This document shows positions 1 to 7,055 of a stretch of DNA of 17,448 nt, piece after piece (position 1 is the stretch's first letter; every line of letters starts with the position of its first letter). Origin of the DNA: an uncultured Lachnospiraceae bacterium (GTDB taxonomy: Bacteria; Bacillota; Clostridia; Lachnospirales; Lachnospiraceae). Made by a program: the position numbers and the translations under genes. The notes below the pieces were generated by a model. The model saw nothing but the letters and a program-made list of their open reading frames with translations, did not search any database and had not been told where the DNA came from. The stretch is from positions 968 to 18,415 of the forward strand of contig CAJTTT010000045.1 in NCBI GenBank assembly GCA_910579285.1. The letters are read 5' to 3'.

Positions 1-1800
1 CAAATGCATATAGCTATAAAAAATTTTTGTATCATTTACTAATTCTTTGCTTTTCCAAATAAGTGTATTTCGAATAGTTTCACTTAATCGGTAAAAAATA
101 TGCGGCTTAACAATAGAATTGTTCGGCATCCAGGGAAATAGTTTTTCCCGCATAAATTGATCTTGTTCATCAAGTAAAACAGAATACGCTGTATTTGTGG
201 TATAACTAACCCAGTTACCGAGAAACTCACTTGGATCACATGGAAATTCTATTTTTGAAATAGCATAGTTATCCCATTTTTTAAAAACTTCACTACTTAT
301 ATCAAGTTGAAAGATATTAATGTTAAATGTAAAGAGTGGGTATTTTTCCCTTAATTCCCCTAAAAACTCATATGTTTTCTGTCTGTCAGCGACAGTTTCA
401 GTTGGAAATCCAATAATCATTGGAAAATGAATGGAAATTTCATGTTTTGAATATAAATCAATAATTTCTGTTACTAATTTTAATGAAAAGTTATTTTCAA
501 ACTTATTCATATCACTTAATACGCTCATGGATGCGGATTCCAATCCCATTCGCAATTCTGCAAGACCTGATCTGGCAAATAAACGAACCATGTCTTCATT
601 CAGCAGTTTATCATCGATACGGCAACGGGCTTGCCAGCGTATCTGTAAATTTTCCTTTACAAAATATTCTGCCATTTTTTTTAGCTTATAAATAGATATG
701 GCTTCATCAATAAACCACATATATCTAATGCCATGTGATACTACACTTTTAATTTGTTCCATACGTTGAATGAAATCATTTGGGTCATAATCTGGATTGT
801 TATAAGAATATTTCTTATTAATTCCACAAAAGGTACACTTATTCCAATGACATTTTACATATGGTTCCAATCGAATGTCAGCCACACTGTTCGGAGCAAT
901 TTCTAAATTGTCTGTTTGATTTGCACTCCTGTAATAAACTTGTATTTTGTCTTTACTTTGTGGAATTATTTGAGGTGCAGCAATTATTTTGTTCGTATCT
1001 TTCTGATACATAATATTTCCGACAGATTCCATCGTACCATTCCTGTTACATATGAAATCAACTAACCGTTTTTCTGTTTCCGCAAAATATTCCAGAACAA
1101 TGCTATCGACCATTTTAAATAAAAAGCTATTTTTTTGTAAGTAATTTGTCAATTTATTCATAGAATAATACTCGGATGAATGCCTGCTTATACTTATATG
1201 TGTATTTGGCAGATAAAGCTTTGTCATCCTTGCTACAGCCATATTATAAAACGTAGGTTTTCCTTCTAAAAACAGCACTTTAGGATTACACTTTAAAATT
1301 AATGGAAAAATTTCTTTTTCAATAAAATTTAAGTATGGATTTTTGGCGGCATTTAAGCAATTGTCATAAATTTCTAAACTGGAATACTCCATCAACCGAA
1401 ATCCGCTTTGGAGATCGAGAATAAATGGGTAAAATACTAAATCAGAATAGAGTCTGCATACAATAGTAAGTGTTTCTAAATAAGAAAAAAAGGTCTGTTG
1501 AGATATATTTTGATCGCATATTCCATGTTTAGCCTGAGAGACGTTTTCCAGAAATAATCTCTTGTCTGCATTGATGCTCAAGTATTGTGGGGTATTCGCC
1601 CAATTTGTAAAAATATTATTTTCTAATTGCTTCAAGAGAGATTCAAGCCTATTTATACTAAGTAAATCATTCCAGAATTTGGTGCTTCCATCTATGATAT
1701 TATTCTGAAGTATCCCTATTTCATCGGCAGACTCTAAATTTACAGGAAAACTAAATTCGTGAAATAATCCATCTATTGGCACTAAATATAAACAATCCAT
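1..1800 (-). CDS. Cobalamin-type radical SAM protein, 3' end cut by the window
   Basis: Translating the minus strand from the ATG at 1800 gives 600 codons without a stop, open at the left edge. A GAGGAG ribosome binding site lies 8 nt upstream. Residues about 165-255 look like a B12-binding Rossmann-type domain (NPKVLFLEG, VDSIVLEYFAETEKRLVDF). The motif KCHWNKCTFCGIN follows: Cys317, Cys322 and Cys325 (CX4CX2C) would bind the 4Fe-4S cluster that cleaves S-adenosylmethionine. Later GLESAS and IIGFPTET match the radical SAM barrel. The order resembles B12-dependent radical SAM enzymes, including the RiPP-maturation group with a related HCTFCGLN motif (from memory). Substrate unknown; no precursor peptide is visible beside it. 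The gene is much richer in A+T than its neighbours and uses many ATA, TTA and AAA codons, which suggests horizontal acquisition. Family is fairly sure, function is not. Confidence 0.8.
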   Translation of the reverse strand, partial: MDCLYLVPIDGLFHEFSFPVNLESADEIGILQNNIIDGSTKFWNDLLSINRLESLLKQLENNIFTNWANTPQYLSINADKRLFLENVSQAKHGICDQNISQQTFFSYLETLTIVCRLYSDLVFYPFILDLQSGFRLMEYSSLEIYDNCLNAAKNPYLNFIEKEIFPLILKCNPKVLFLEGKPTFYNMAVARMTKLYLPNTHISISRHSSEYYSMNKLTNYLQKNSFLFKMVDSIVLEYFAETEKRLVDFICNRNGTMESVGNIMYQKDTNKIIAAPQIIPQSKDKIQVYYRSANQTDNLEIAPNSVADIRLEPYVKCHWNKCTFCGINKKYSYNNPDYDPNDFIQRMEQIKSVVSHGIRYMWFIDEAISIYKLKKMAEYFVKENLQIRWQARCRIDDKLLNEDMVRLFARSGLAELRMGLESASMSVLSDMNKFENNFSLKLVTEIIDLYSKHEISIHFPMIIGFPTETVADRQKTYEFLGELREKYPLFTFNINIFQLDISSEVFKKWDNYAISKIEFPCDPSEFLGNWVSYTTNTAYSVLLDEQDQFMREKLFPWMPNNSIVKPHIFYRLSETIRNTLIWKSKELVNDTKIFYSYMHL

Positions 1801-1870
1801 GCATTTTTCTCCTCATAATTTATAGCAGGGCTCTGGGGTTACCATTCACAGCACTCCAAACCACATCCAA
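1801..1870 (-). promoter_or_regulatory. Possible extended -10 promoter and RBS of the radical SAM gene
   Basis: On the minus strand, TGCTATAAA (about 1818-1826) reads as an extended -10 element, followed by AATTATGAGGAG and the start codon at 1800. No good -35 hexamer lies 17 nt upstream. The predicted transcript would have a very short leader. Weak call. Confidence 0.3.
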
Positions 1871-1906
1871 CAGATAACTTCTGATTATCCGTCCCTTTCC
1901 CGCCCG

Positions 1907-1938
1907 CGAAAAAAGGCAATCCCCGCTACGGGATTGCC
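1907..1938 (-). terminator. Rho-independent terminator of the tyrosine recombinase
   Basis: On the minus strand the perfect 9-bp stem GGCAATCCC / GGGATTGCC (arms 1930-1938 and 1915-1923) has a 6-nt loop and is followed by six T (1909-1914). It begins 9 nt after the recombinase stop and separates that gene from the radical SAM gene. Confidence 0.88.
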
Positions 1939-1946
1939 CACACAAC

Positions 1947-2867
1947 TTATATATGAAAATCTTTTCTCGGATGTTTGGTTGTAAGAATATTTTTCTGTTT
2001 AGCCACCGAGACATGCGTATATATCTCTGTGATATTGATGGAGCTGTGCCCGAGCATCTCCTGGATATAGCGGATATCCACATCCGCATCCAGAAGGCTT
2101 GTCGCAAAAGTATGGCGGAACATATGCGGTGTGATGTGCTGGTCGATGGACGCCAGGGCAGTATATTTATTGATCATCCGCCGGACTGCCTGATCGGAGA
2201 GCGGCTTCCCGGAGCAACTGATAAAAAAACTGCGGCAGGACTGCCTTAAGGCACGAAAGCTCTCATTGTATTCCGTCAGAATACGAATCACTGCTTCACT
2301 GCCGATCTGGATGCGCCGCTCCCGGCTTCCCTTGCCATAGATGAGGATCGTTCCGTCGCATAAATTCACATCGTCGATTTTCAATGAACAGAGCTCGGAT
2401 ATTCTCATGCCGGTCGCAAATAACAGTTCCGCAACGGAGGCGTCTCTTAGGGCATTTAACTTCTGATAAGGCGTTCCGGCTATTTTGTGCTGTCTGTAAA
2501 TAGTAGATAAAAAAAGTTCAACCGTGTGAAGGGGGATGGTTTTTGGAAGTATCACAGGCTCCCGGAAGCGGATTCGTATTTTATTGAAGGGGTTATGGCC
2601 GATGAGCTCCCTGTATTCCAGATAGTGGAACAGTGCTTTTACGGATGCTATTTTGCGCTTTGCAGTTTTGGGCTTATACTGCCTGTGCAGATGTGCAATG
2701 TACTGCTCCAGCGATTCCGGGGTGGCTTCCACAATTGTGCTGTAAGGATTTTGCTCAGAAAACTGGCGTAAATCAATATGGTATGCTTTGAGTGTTTTCG
2801 CATCAAGACATTTTTGGGATGCGCAGTATTCCAAATAATCTGCAATGTATTCTTTTGTAGTATTCAT
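1947..2867 (-). CDS. Tyrosine-type site-specific recombinase (XerC/XerD-like)
   Basis: A 306-residue integrase of usual Xer size. Residues 1-100 form the SAM-like core-binding domain, and about 110-300 the catalytic domain. The catalytic set is complete: Arg155 (ATGMRISEL), Lys179 (GKGSRERRI), His248 and Arg251 (HMFRHTFAT), His274 (MLGHSSINIT) and the nucleophile Tyr283 (EIYTHVS). It cuts and rejoins DNA at short paired sites through a covalent 3'-phosphotyrosine. The start at 2867 has AGGAG about 8 nt upstream. It sits beside the A+T-rich radical SAM gene and has its own terminator, so it could be the integrase of an element, a DNA invertase, or an accessory Xer protein; the sequence cannot decide. 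No excisionase or relaxase lies next to it. Confidence 0.92.
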   Translation of the reverse strand: MNTTKEYIADYLEYCASQKCLDAKTLKAYHIDLRQFSEQNPYSTIVEATPESLEQYIAHLHRQYKPKTAKRKIASVKALFHYLEYRELIGHNPFNKIRIRFREPVILPKTIPLHTVELFLSTIYRQHKIAGTPYQKLNALRDASVAELLFATGMRISELCSLKIDDVNLCDGTILIYGKGSRERRIQIGSEAVIRILTEYNESFRALRQSCRSFFISCSGKPLSDQAVRRMINKYTALASIDQHITPHMFRHTFATSLLDADVDIRYIQEMLGHSSINITEIYTHVSVAKQKNILTTKHPRKDFHI

Positions 2868-2980
2868 GGCTTCATCTCCTTTGTATTTTCACATTTTCTA
2901 TGTTAATATTAATTTCAATACGGATATATTTCCACAGGGCATTTATTTTTGAGACTTTTCGATGATCAGGAGATAAGGCA
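2868..2980. promoter_or_regulatory. Divergent intergenic region between recombinase and small gene
   Basis: The two flanking genes diverge from this 113-nt A+T-rich gap. It holds both ribosome binding sites, a TTAATATTAA palindrome (2903-2912), one TATGTTAA (2899-2906) and one TTTCCACA (2929-2936); both words recur beyond the next gene. No convincing -35/-10 pair was found on either strand. Confidence 0.45.
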
Positions 2981-3283
2981 ATGATTGATAAACAAACGTT
3001 TCATCCTCTAAACTATATCAAAAAGGAAGAGTACTCTGGCAGTATGGAGGGGATGCGTTATCTGTTAAAGAAGGTGAAGAGCGGCGAGGAGGATGTGATC
3101 CGGGTGACTGTCTGGCCGGAACCTCTTGGCATATTCCATACGTCCGAGGAAAAGAAAACATCAACAGAAGTGCCACTTACAGCGGAGGGTGTGGAACAGG
3201 CGGCGGACTGGATTAACGGGCAGTATGAGAAGAGAAAAGACTACTGGCTGGAAAGCCTGCACAAACCGTGGACAGAGGAGTGA
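2981..3283 (+). CDS. Small conserved-looking protein of unknown function
   Basis: A 100-residue soluble protein. ATG 2981 follows AGGAGATAAGGCA, a good ribosome binding site. I do not recognise the family. There is no signal peptide, membrane segment or Cys/His cluster. The N-terminus (FHPLNYIKKEEYSGSMEGMRYLLKK) is followed by a strand-rich middle (VIRVTVWPEPLGIFHT) and an amphipathic C-terminal helix ending in WLESLHKPW. Eleven Lys and many Glu residues make it highly charged. Codon use and composition match the downstream chromosomal genes rather than the A+T-rich segment, so it is probably resident. It diverges from the recombinase gene and is followed by an inverted repeat instead of a clear terminator. 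No function is proposed. Confidence 0.7.
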   Translation: MIDKQTFHPLNYIKKEEYSGSMEGMRYLLKKVKSGEEDVIRVTVWPEPLGIFHTSEEKKTSTEVPLTAEGVEQAADWINGQYEKRKDYWLESLHKPWTEE

Positions 3284-3328
3284 TTTTCCACAAGATTAAC
3301 ATAAATATTTGGTCATATTGTGGAAAAT
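3283..3328. repeat. 11-bp inverted repeat ATTTTCCACAA / TTGTGGAAAAT
   Basis: The arms at 3283-3293 and 3318-3328 are perfect complements separated by 24 nt, starting at the stop codon of the 2981-3283 gene. Each arm contains TTTTCCACA, which fits a relaxed DnaA-box pattern (TTWTNCACA). The loop is too long, and a T-run is absent, for an ordinary terminator. Confidence 0.6.
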
Positions 3329-3339
3329 GTAGAAAAATC

Positions 3340-3369
3340 TTGCATTTTGGCAGAAACACGGTATATAAT
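3340..3369 (+). promoter_or_regulatory. Sigma-A promoter upstream of the 91-residue gene
   Basis: TTGCAT at 3340-3345 and a perfect TATAAT at 3364-3369 are 18 bp apart. The predicted transcript would start near 3376, about 60 nt before the ATG at 3435. Confidence 0.7.
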
Positions 3370-3434
3370 GTGTAAAGATAGTTAACATAAAGCTAATCGC
3401 GGCATAAGAGAATGAGGGGCTTGGAGGTAGCGAT

Positions 3435-3710
3435 ATGGCAGCGCTGAATTTGAATGCGTTATTTTTTAATCACGAGATATCTTTCTGCAAGGTGTATAAT
3501 GCGGAGAGTAAAGATCAGTTGGAAAAGCTTTTGGTTTCCAACCGTATTTCTTTTTTTATTGAGTGGCCGGAACAGAGTTTCTGGGAGCGCTTCTTTGGAG
3601 GCATTGGAAGCAGACAGGAAGTATTCACCATACATATCAACGAGGCGGACACCACTCTCGCCAAAGATCTGGCAGAAGGGATTGAGAGTGTACAGATTGC
3701 GTCAGCATAG
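3435..3710 (+). CDS. Small protein of unknown function
   Basis: A 91-residue protein with a near-ideal ribosome binding site (GGAGGT, 8 nt before ATG 3435), its own promoter 18-bp spaced at 3340-3369, and a terminator at 3748-3771, so it is a self-contained single-gene unit. No family recognised. It is rich in aromatic residues (FFNHEISF, RISFFIEWPEQSFWERFF) with an acidic C-terminal half (INEADTTLAKDLAEGIES). The alternation of predicted strands and helices suggests one small alpha/beta fold; this is inference only. There is no signal peptide or membrane helix. Another frame over the same stretch (3454-3747) is rejected because it has no ribosome binding site and poor codon use. Confidence 0.7.
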   Translation: MAALNLNALFFNHEISFCKVYNAESKDQLEKLLVSNRISFFIEWPEQSFWERFFGGIGSRQEVFTIHINEADTTLAKDLAEGIESVQIASA

Positions 3711-3747
3711 TACAGCTGTTATAAAAGTAAAGATTATGATAAAATGA

Positions 3748-3771
3748 CCCTGGGAGTTTTCCCGGGGTTTT
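3748..3771 (+). terminator. Rho-independent terminator
   Basis: CCCTGGGA (3748-3755) pairs with TCCCGGGG (3760-3767) around a short T-rich loop, with one T-G wobble, followed by TTTTAT. It ends the transcript of the small gene before it. Confidence 0.8.
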
Positions 3772-3846
3772 ATGCGTAGTCTGTGACCGGGCTGGCGTGA
3801 GGCAGAGGGGAAGGGACTATGGGACGATGAGAGAAAGGGATTGGAA

Positions 3847-5046
3847 ATGGAGAAGAAGAGAACATTCAGCCGCGAGGCGGGAAGAGAGACGGGAGAGAGA
3901 CGGCAGAGTCTTTGCCCGGTTTCAAAAAAATGCGGCGGCTGTCAGTATGTGGATATGCCTTATGAGGAACAGCTAAAAAAGAAACAGCGGCAGGCAGAGC
4001 TGCTTTTAAAAGAATTTGGAAAGGTGAGGCCGATCATCGGAATGGAGCAGCCGGCCCATTATCGGAATAAAGTACACGCGGTCTTTGATTTCCAGAAGGG
4101 AAAGGGAATCGTTTCCGGGATCTATCAGGAAAAGAGCCATCGGGTGGTGCCTGTGCAGAGCTGCCTTCTGGAAGACCAGAAAGCGGGGGAGATTATTCTG
4201 TCTGTGCGGGAGCTTGCAAAGTCCTTTAAGATCAAGGCTTATAATGAGGACAGCGGATATGGTCTGCTGCGGCATGTGCTTGTCCGTGTGGGCCATGTCA
4301 CGGGAGAGATTATGGTGGTGCTTGTGTTGGGATCACCCATTCTTCCTTCCAAGAAAAATTTTGTAAATGAGTTATGTAAACTGCACCCGGAAATAACAAC
4401 CATTCTGATCAATGTAAATAACAAGAGAACAAGCATGGTGCTTGGCGAGAAGGAGCAGGTGATTTACGGGAAGGGCTATATTGAGGATGAGCTCTGCGGC
4501 AGACGGTTTAAGATATCTGCGAAATCCTTCTATCAGGTTAATTCTGTGCAGACGGAGGCGCTCTATGCAAAGGCGGCAGAGTATGCACAGCTTACAGGCA
4601 GGGAAACGGTGGTGGACGCTTACTGCGGCATTGGCACCATAGCCTTGGCGGTGGCTGGGCAGGCTGGGAAGGTGATCGGCGTGGAGCTGAACAGGGACGC
4701 GGTGCGGGATGCCGTTGCAAATGCCAGAATCAATCAGATCAAAAACGCGGATTTTTATCAGAACGATGCGGGTAGATTTCTGACTCAGATGGCGGATGCA
4801 GGGGAACAGGTGGACGTGCTCTTTCTGGATCCGCCAAGGAGCGGCAGCACGGAGGAGTTTTTGGATGCGCTGATTCAGATCAGTCCGAAACGGGTGGTTT
4901 ACATTTCCTGTGAGCCGGAAACGCTGGCGAGGGATTTGAAATATCTGACGGGTAAGAGCCGTTACCGGGTGCGGGAGATGACGCCCGTTGATATGTTTCC
5001 GTATACGGGGAATACAGAAGTTGTGTGCCTGCTGTCCAAAACATAA
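3847..5046 (+). CDS. rlmD: 23S rRNA (uracil-C5)-methyltransferase, RlmD/RlmCD (RumA) type
   Basis: A 399-residue SAM-dependent methyltransferase that makes 5-methyluridine in 23S rRNA (U1939, and U747 in Gram-positive RlmCD enzymes). The N-terminal iron-sulfur cluster ligands are Cys23, Cys29, Cys32 (CPVSKKCGGCQ) and Cys106. The Rossmann-fold SAM site is VVDAYCGIGT (about 255-264), followed by FLDPPRSGS and the catalytic Cys355 in YISCEPETLARDL. The TTG at 3841 is also in frame, but AAGGGA sits at a proper distance only from ATG 3847, so that start is chosen. Unlike many RumA/RlmCD proteins of about 450 residues, no N-terminal TRAM domain precedes the cluster. The carboxypeptidase gene follows 68 nt downstream and may be cotranscribed. 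Whether the target is one uridine or two cannot be read from sequence. Confidence 0.93.
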   Translation: MEKKRTFSREAGRETGERRQSLCPVSKKCGGCQYVDMPYEEQLKKKQRQAELLLKEFGKVRPIIGMEQPAHYRNKVHAVFDFQKGKGIVSGIYQEKSHRVVPVQSCLLEDQKAGEIILSVRELAKSFKIKAYNEDSGYGLLRHVLVRVGHVTGEIMVVLVLGSPILPSKKNFVNELCKLHPEITTILINVNNKRTSMVLGEKEQVIYGKGYIEDELCGRRFKISAKSFYQVNSVQTEALYAKAAEYAQLTGRETVVDAYCGIGTIALAVAGQAGKVIGVELNRDAVRDAVANARINQIKNADFYQNDAGRFLTQMADAGEQVDVLFLDPPRSGSTEEFLDALIQISPKRVVYISCEPETLARDLKYLTGKSRYRVREMTPVDMFPYTGNTEVVCLLSKT

Positions 5047-5114
5047 ATCAGAATAGATTCACGGCTTCTTATAAACCACCAGCAGACAGGAAAGGAGATT
5101 TGGAGGCAGCATTA

Positions 5115-6293
5115 ATGACGGAACCTTATTTTGAAGAGACAGACCCGGACGAAGAGAGGGAATACCGCGCCCGTTACGAGAGAAGGCAGCGGATGCGCCG
5201 GGAGAGACAGCGCCGTATGAGAAGACGGCGTATGATCCAGCGGATTCTGTTTTTTGCCGTGTTCGGCGTGGTCGTGATTTTGATCGGTACTGCCGTAAAA
5301 TCCGGCAGGAAAGCGAAGGAAGAGGAGAGCGCCAGCCAGGATCAGGCAGTGGAAGCGATAGAGCAGCCGGACTGGCTGCAGATAGAAAAGATAAAAGAAA
5401 GCATTAAGGAAGAAGACCTCAGAAAGTCCGAAACAGAGGAGGCAGAATCGGGGGAAGAATTTACCGCCTACTGTTTTGATGAGACAGAGGAAACGATGGT
5501 CATTGACAGTGCAGATGTCATCAGCACGCATGCGATTCTGGTGGATGAAAGCGCGGATACGATTATAGCATCCAAGAGCGCCAGAGAGAGAATCCTGCCG
5601 GCATCCATGACGAAAGTCCTGACGGTTCTTGTGGCGGCGGAAAATATCCCGGAAGAGAAGCTTGATGATACGTTCCCGATGACGCTGGAGATTACGGATT
5701 ATGCTTATGTAAATGACTGTAGTTCGGTTGGTTTTCTGGATGGGGAAAAGGTGCCGGTTCGGGATCTTTTCTACGGGACAGCCATGCATTCCGGCGGTGA
5801 TGCCGCGCTGGGGCTTGCCATTTATGTGGCCGGTTCGCAGGAAGCCTTTGTGGAGATGATGAACCAGAAGCTTGTGGAACTTGGCATAGCGGACAGCACG
5901 CATTTTACCAACTGTGTGGGGCTTTATGACGAAGCGCATTACAGCACGGTTTATGATATGGCGGTTATTATGAAGGCGGCAGTGGAGAACGACTTATGCA
6001 GGGAAGTGATGTCGAAGCATATTTACACCACGAAACCCACGGAGGAACATCCTGACGGGATTGAAATTTCTAACTGGTTTTTGCGCAAGATTGAGGACAA
6101 GGATACGGGCGGCGAAGTGCTCTGTGCCAAGACGGGTTATATTGTCCAATCCAAAAACTGCGCTGTCAGTTACGAGACGTTTGCGGACGGGACGCCGTAT
6201 ATCTGTGTCACTGCGGGCTCAACCAGCGGCTGGCGGTGTATATACGACCATGTGGAAATTTACAACCGATATGTGCCGGGTTCCTCTGAATGA
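5115..6293 (+). CDS. Membrane-anchored D-alanyl-D-alanine carboxypeptidase (peptidase S11)
   Basis: A 392-residue low-molecular-weight penicillin-binding protein that trims the terminal D-Ala from peptidoglycan stem peptides. Its very basic cytoplasmic N-terminus (about residues 20-42, almost all Arg/Met/Gln) precedes one transmembrane helix (about 43-62, ILFFAVFGVVVILIGTAV) and a Glu/Lys-rich linker, so the enzyme faces outside as a type II membrane protein. The SxxK box is Ser164-Met-Thr-Lys167, and the KTG box is Lys339-Thr-Gly341. The second box reads Ser226-Gly-Gly228-Asp where SxN is usual. An in-frame GTG at 5025 overlaps the previous gene; ATG 5115 is preferred because GGAGG lies 8 nt upstream. 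The family is sure, though DacA-, DacB- or DacF-like subtype is not. Confidence 0.92.
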   Translation: MTEPYFEETDPDEEREYRARYERRQRMRRERQRRMRRRRMIQRILFFAVFGVVVILIGTAVKSGRKAKEEESASQDQAVEAIEQPDWLQIEKIKESIKEEDLRKSETEEAESGEEFTAYCFDETEETMVIDSADVISTHAILVDESADTIIASKSARERILPASMTKVLTVLVAAENIPEEKLDDTFPMTLEITDYAYVNDCSSVGFLDGEKVPVRDLFYGTAMHSGGDAALGLAIYVAGSQEAFVEMMNQKLVELGIADSTHFTNCVGLYDEAHYSTVYDMAVIMKAAVENDLCREVMSKHIYTTKPTEEHPDGIEISNWFLRKIEDKDTGGEVLCAKTGYIVQSKNCAVSYETFADGTPYICVTAGSTSGWRCIYDHVEIYNRYVPGSSE

Positions 6294-6365
6294 AAATCGA
6301 GGAAAATGAAATCCGGCAGTGAACGGGGTGAACTATTAACAGCAGAATACCCTGCAATATCATTC

Positions 6366-6394
6366 TTGTAAGCGGCGCGGACATACGTTATAAT
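6366..6394 (+). promoter_or_regulatory. Sigma-A promoter of the thioesterase gene
   Basis: TTGTAA (6366-6371), a 17-bp spacer and a perfect TATAAT (6389-6394) lie 46 nt before the start codon at 6441. No clear terminator separates this gene from the carboxypeptidase, so read-through is possible too. Confidence 0.8.
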
Positions 6395-6440
6395 AGACGC
6401 AGTCAACTGGTAACATATTCTTTTGGAAAGCAGGAGCGGT

Positions 6441-6908
6441 ATGGAAAAAGCAGTATCGGAATCCAGAATAGAGCAGGTATATCAGGTGCGCCCGGAACAT
6501 TTAAACGGCGCAGGCAGACTGTTTGGCGGTAAGCTGATGGAGTGGATCGACGAACTGGCAGGACTTGTGGGCATACGGCATGCCCAGCGGGATGTGATAA
6601 CGGCGTCTGTTGACAATCTGCGGTTTATCAGAGGCGCCTACCTGAAGGATCTGATTGTGCTGATCGGCAGAGTCACCTTTGTGGGCAGGACTTCGATGGA
6701 AGTGCGGGTAGATACTTACATTGAGAGCATGGATGGGATCAGAAAGCCTATAAACAGGGCATATTTGACGCTGGTTGCGATTGACGGGGAGGGAAACCCG
6801 GCGGAGGTTCCCGGGCTTATCATCGGGACAGAGTCGGAAAAAGCGGAGTGGGAGGCCGGGATCAGAAGAAGGGAAATGCGCAGGCAGAGGAGAGAAGAAG
6901 GATTCTGA
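6441..6908 (+). CDS. Acyl-CoA thioesterase, hotdog fold (BFIT/BACH type)
   Basis: A 155-residue single hotdog-domain protein that hydrolyses acyl-CoA to free acid and CoA in the cytoplasm. The diagnostic stretch is LNGAGRLFGGKLMEWIDELAG (split here as LNGAGRLFGG then KLMEWIDELAG), with the catalytic Asp in WIDE and the following helix. The later strands ITASVDNLRFI and VGRVTF-like segments (LIGRVTFVGRTSMEVRVDTY) are typical of the YciA/Acot group. The C-terminus is a short basic helix (RRREMRRQRREE). An in-frame TTG at 6423 exists, but ATG 6441 has AGGAG 4 nt upstream and a promoter at the right distance. The gene has its own promoter and terminator, so it is monocistronic. The physiological acyl chain cannot be inferred. 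Confidence 0.88.
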   Translation: MEKAVSESRIEQVYQVRPEHLNGAGRLFGGKLMEWIDELAGLVGIRHAQRDVITASVDNLRFIRGAYLKDLIVLIGRVTFVGRTSMEVRVDTYIESMDGIRKPINRAYLTLVAIDGEGNPAEVPGLIIGTESEKAEWEAGIRRREMRRQRREEGF

Positions 6909-6920
6909 GGAAATCCGGGC

Positions 6921-6956
6921 GGTAACAATGGTAATATATGGTAATATATGGTAATG
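6921..6956 (+). repeat. Short tandem repeat, 10-bp unit
   Basis: GTAATATATG occurs twice exactly (6931-6940, 6941-6950), flanked by imperfect units GGTAACAATG before and GTAATGAGTG after. It lies between the thioesterase stop and its terminator. The 10-bp period equals about one DNA turn. Confidence 0.7.
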
Positions 6957-6966
6957 AGTGTAGAGA

Positions 6967-6992
6967 GGGCTGTCAGAGACAGTCCTTTTTTT
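6967..6992 (+). terminator. Rho-independent terminator after the thioesterase gene
   Basis: GGGCTGTC (6967-6974) pairs with GACAGTCC (6978-6985), loop AGA, one G-T wobble, followed by seven T. It insulates the arabinoside operon promoter that begins 10 nt later. Confidence 0.92.
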
Positions 6993-7001
6993 AATTTCTG
7001 G

Positions 7002-7055
7002 TTGACAGCTCATTGTACAATGTGTATAATTTCCATATAGCGTACACGAGTACGC
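7002..7055 (+). promoter_or_regulatory. Perfect-consensus promoter with palindromic operators (arabinoside operon)
   Basis: TTGACA (7002-7007) and TATAAT (7025-7030) are separated by exactly 17 bp, the ideal sigma-A promoter. The spacer carries a perfect 12-bp palindrome CATTGTACAATG (7011-7022). Just after the -10, GCGTAC and GTACGC (7040-7045, 7050-7055) form a second inverted repeat over the start site. So strong a promoter needs a repressor; the LacI-family gene at 12216 is the obvious candidate. The palindrome resembles half-sites of the Bacillus AraR box (TTGTAC/GTACAA, from memory). Confidence 0.85.

Noticed and set aside
483..695. Short plus-strand frames inside 431-695
   Set aside because: They lie antisense to the open radical SAM frame that spans 1-1800 and have no start signals.
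1820..2107. Minus-strand reading frame overlapping the end of the recombinase
   Set aside because: It runs in another frame over a clearly coding recombinase and its terminator, with no ribosome binding site.
3697..3725. Promoter-like TTGCGT-17-TATAAA at the end of the 91-residue gene
   Set aside because: It would start transcription about 15 nt before the terminator at 3748-3771, so it could hardly serve the methyltransferase gene.
5112..5939. Long minus-strand frame (275 codons) opposite the carboxypeptidase
   Set aside because: His/Arg/Leu-rich composition typical of the antisense of a GC-rich gene; the plus-strand gene has active-site motifs and a ribosome binding site.
6921..6960. 10-bp tandem repeat considered as a CRISPR or iteron array
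   Set aside because: Units are too short, only two are exact and there are no spacers or replication gene nearby.
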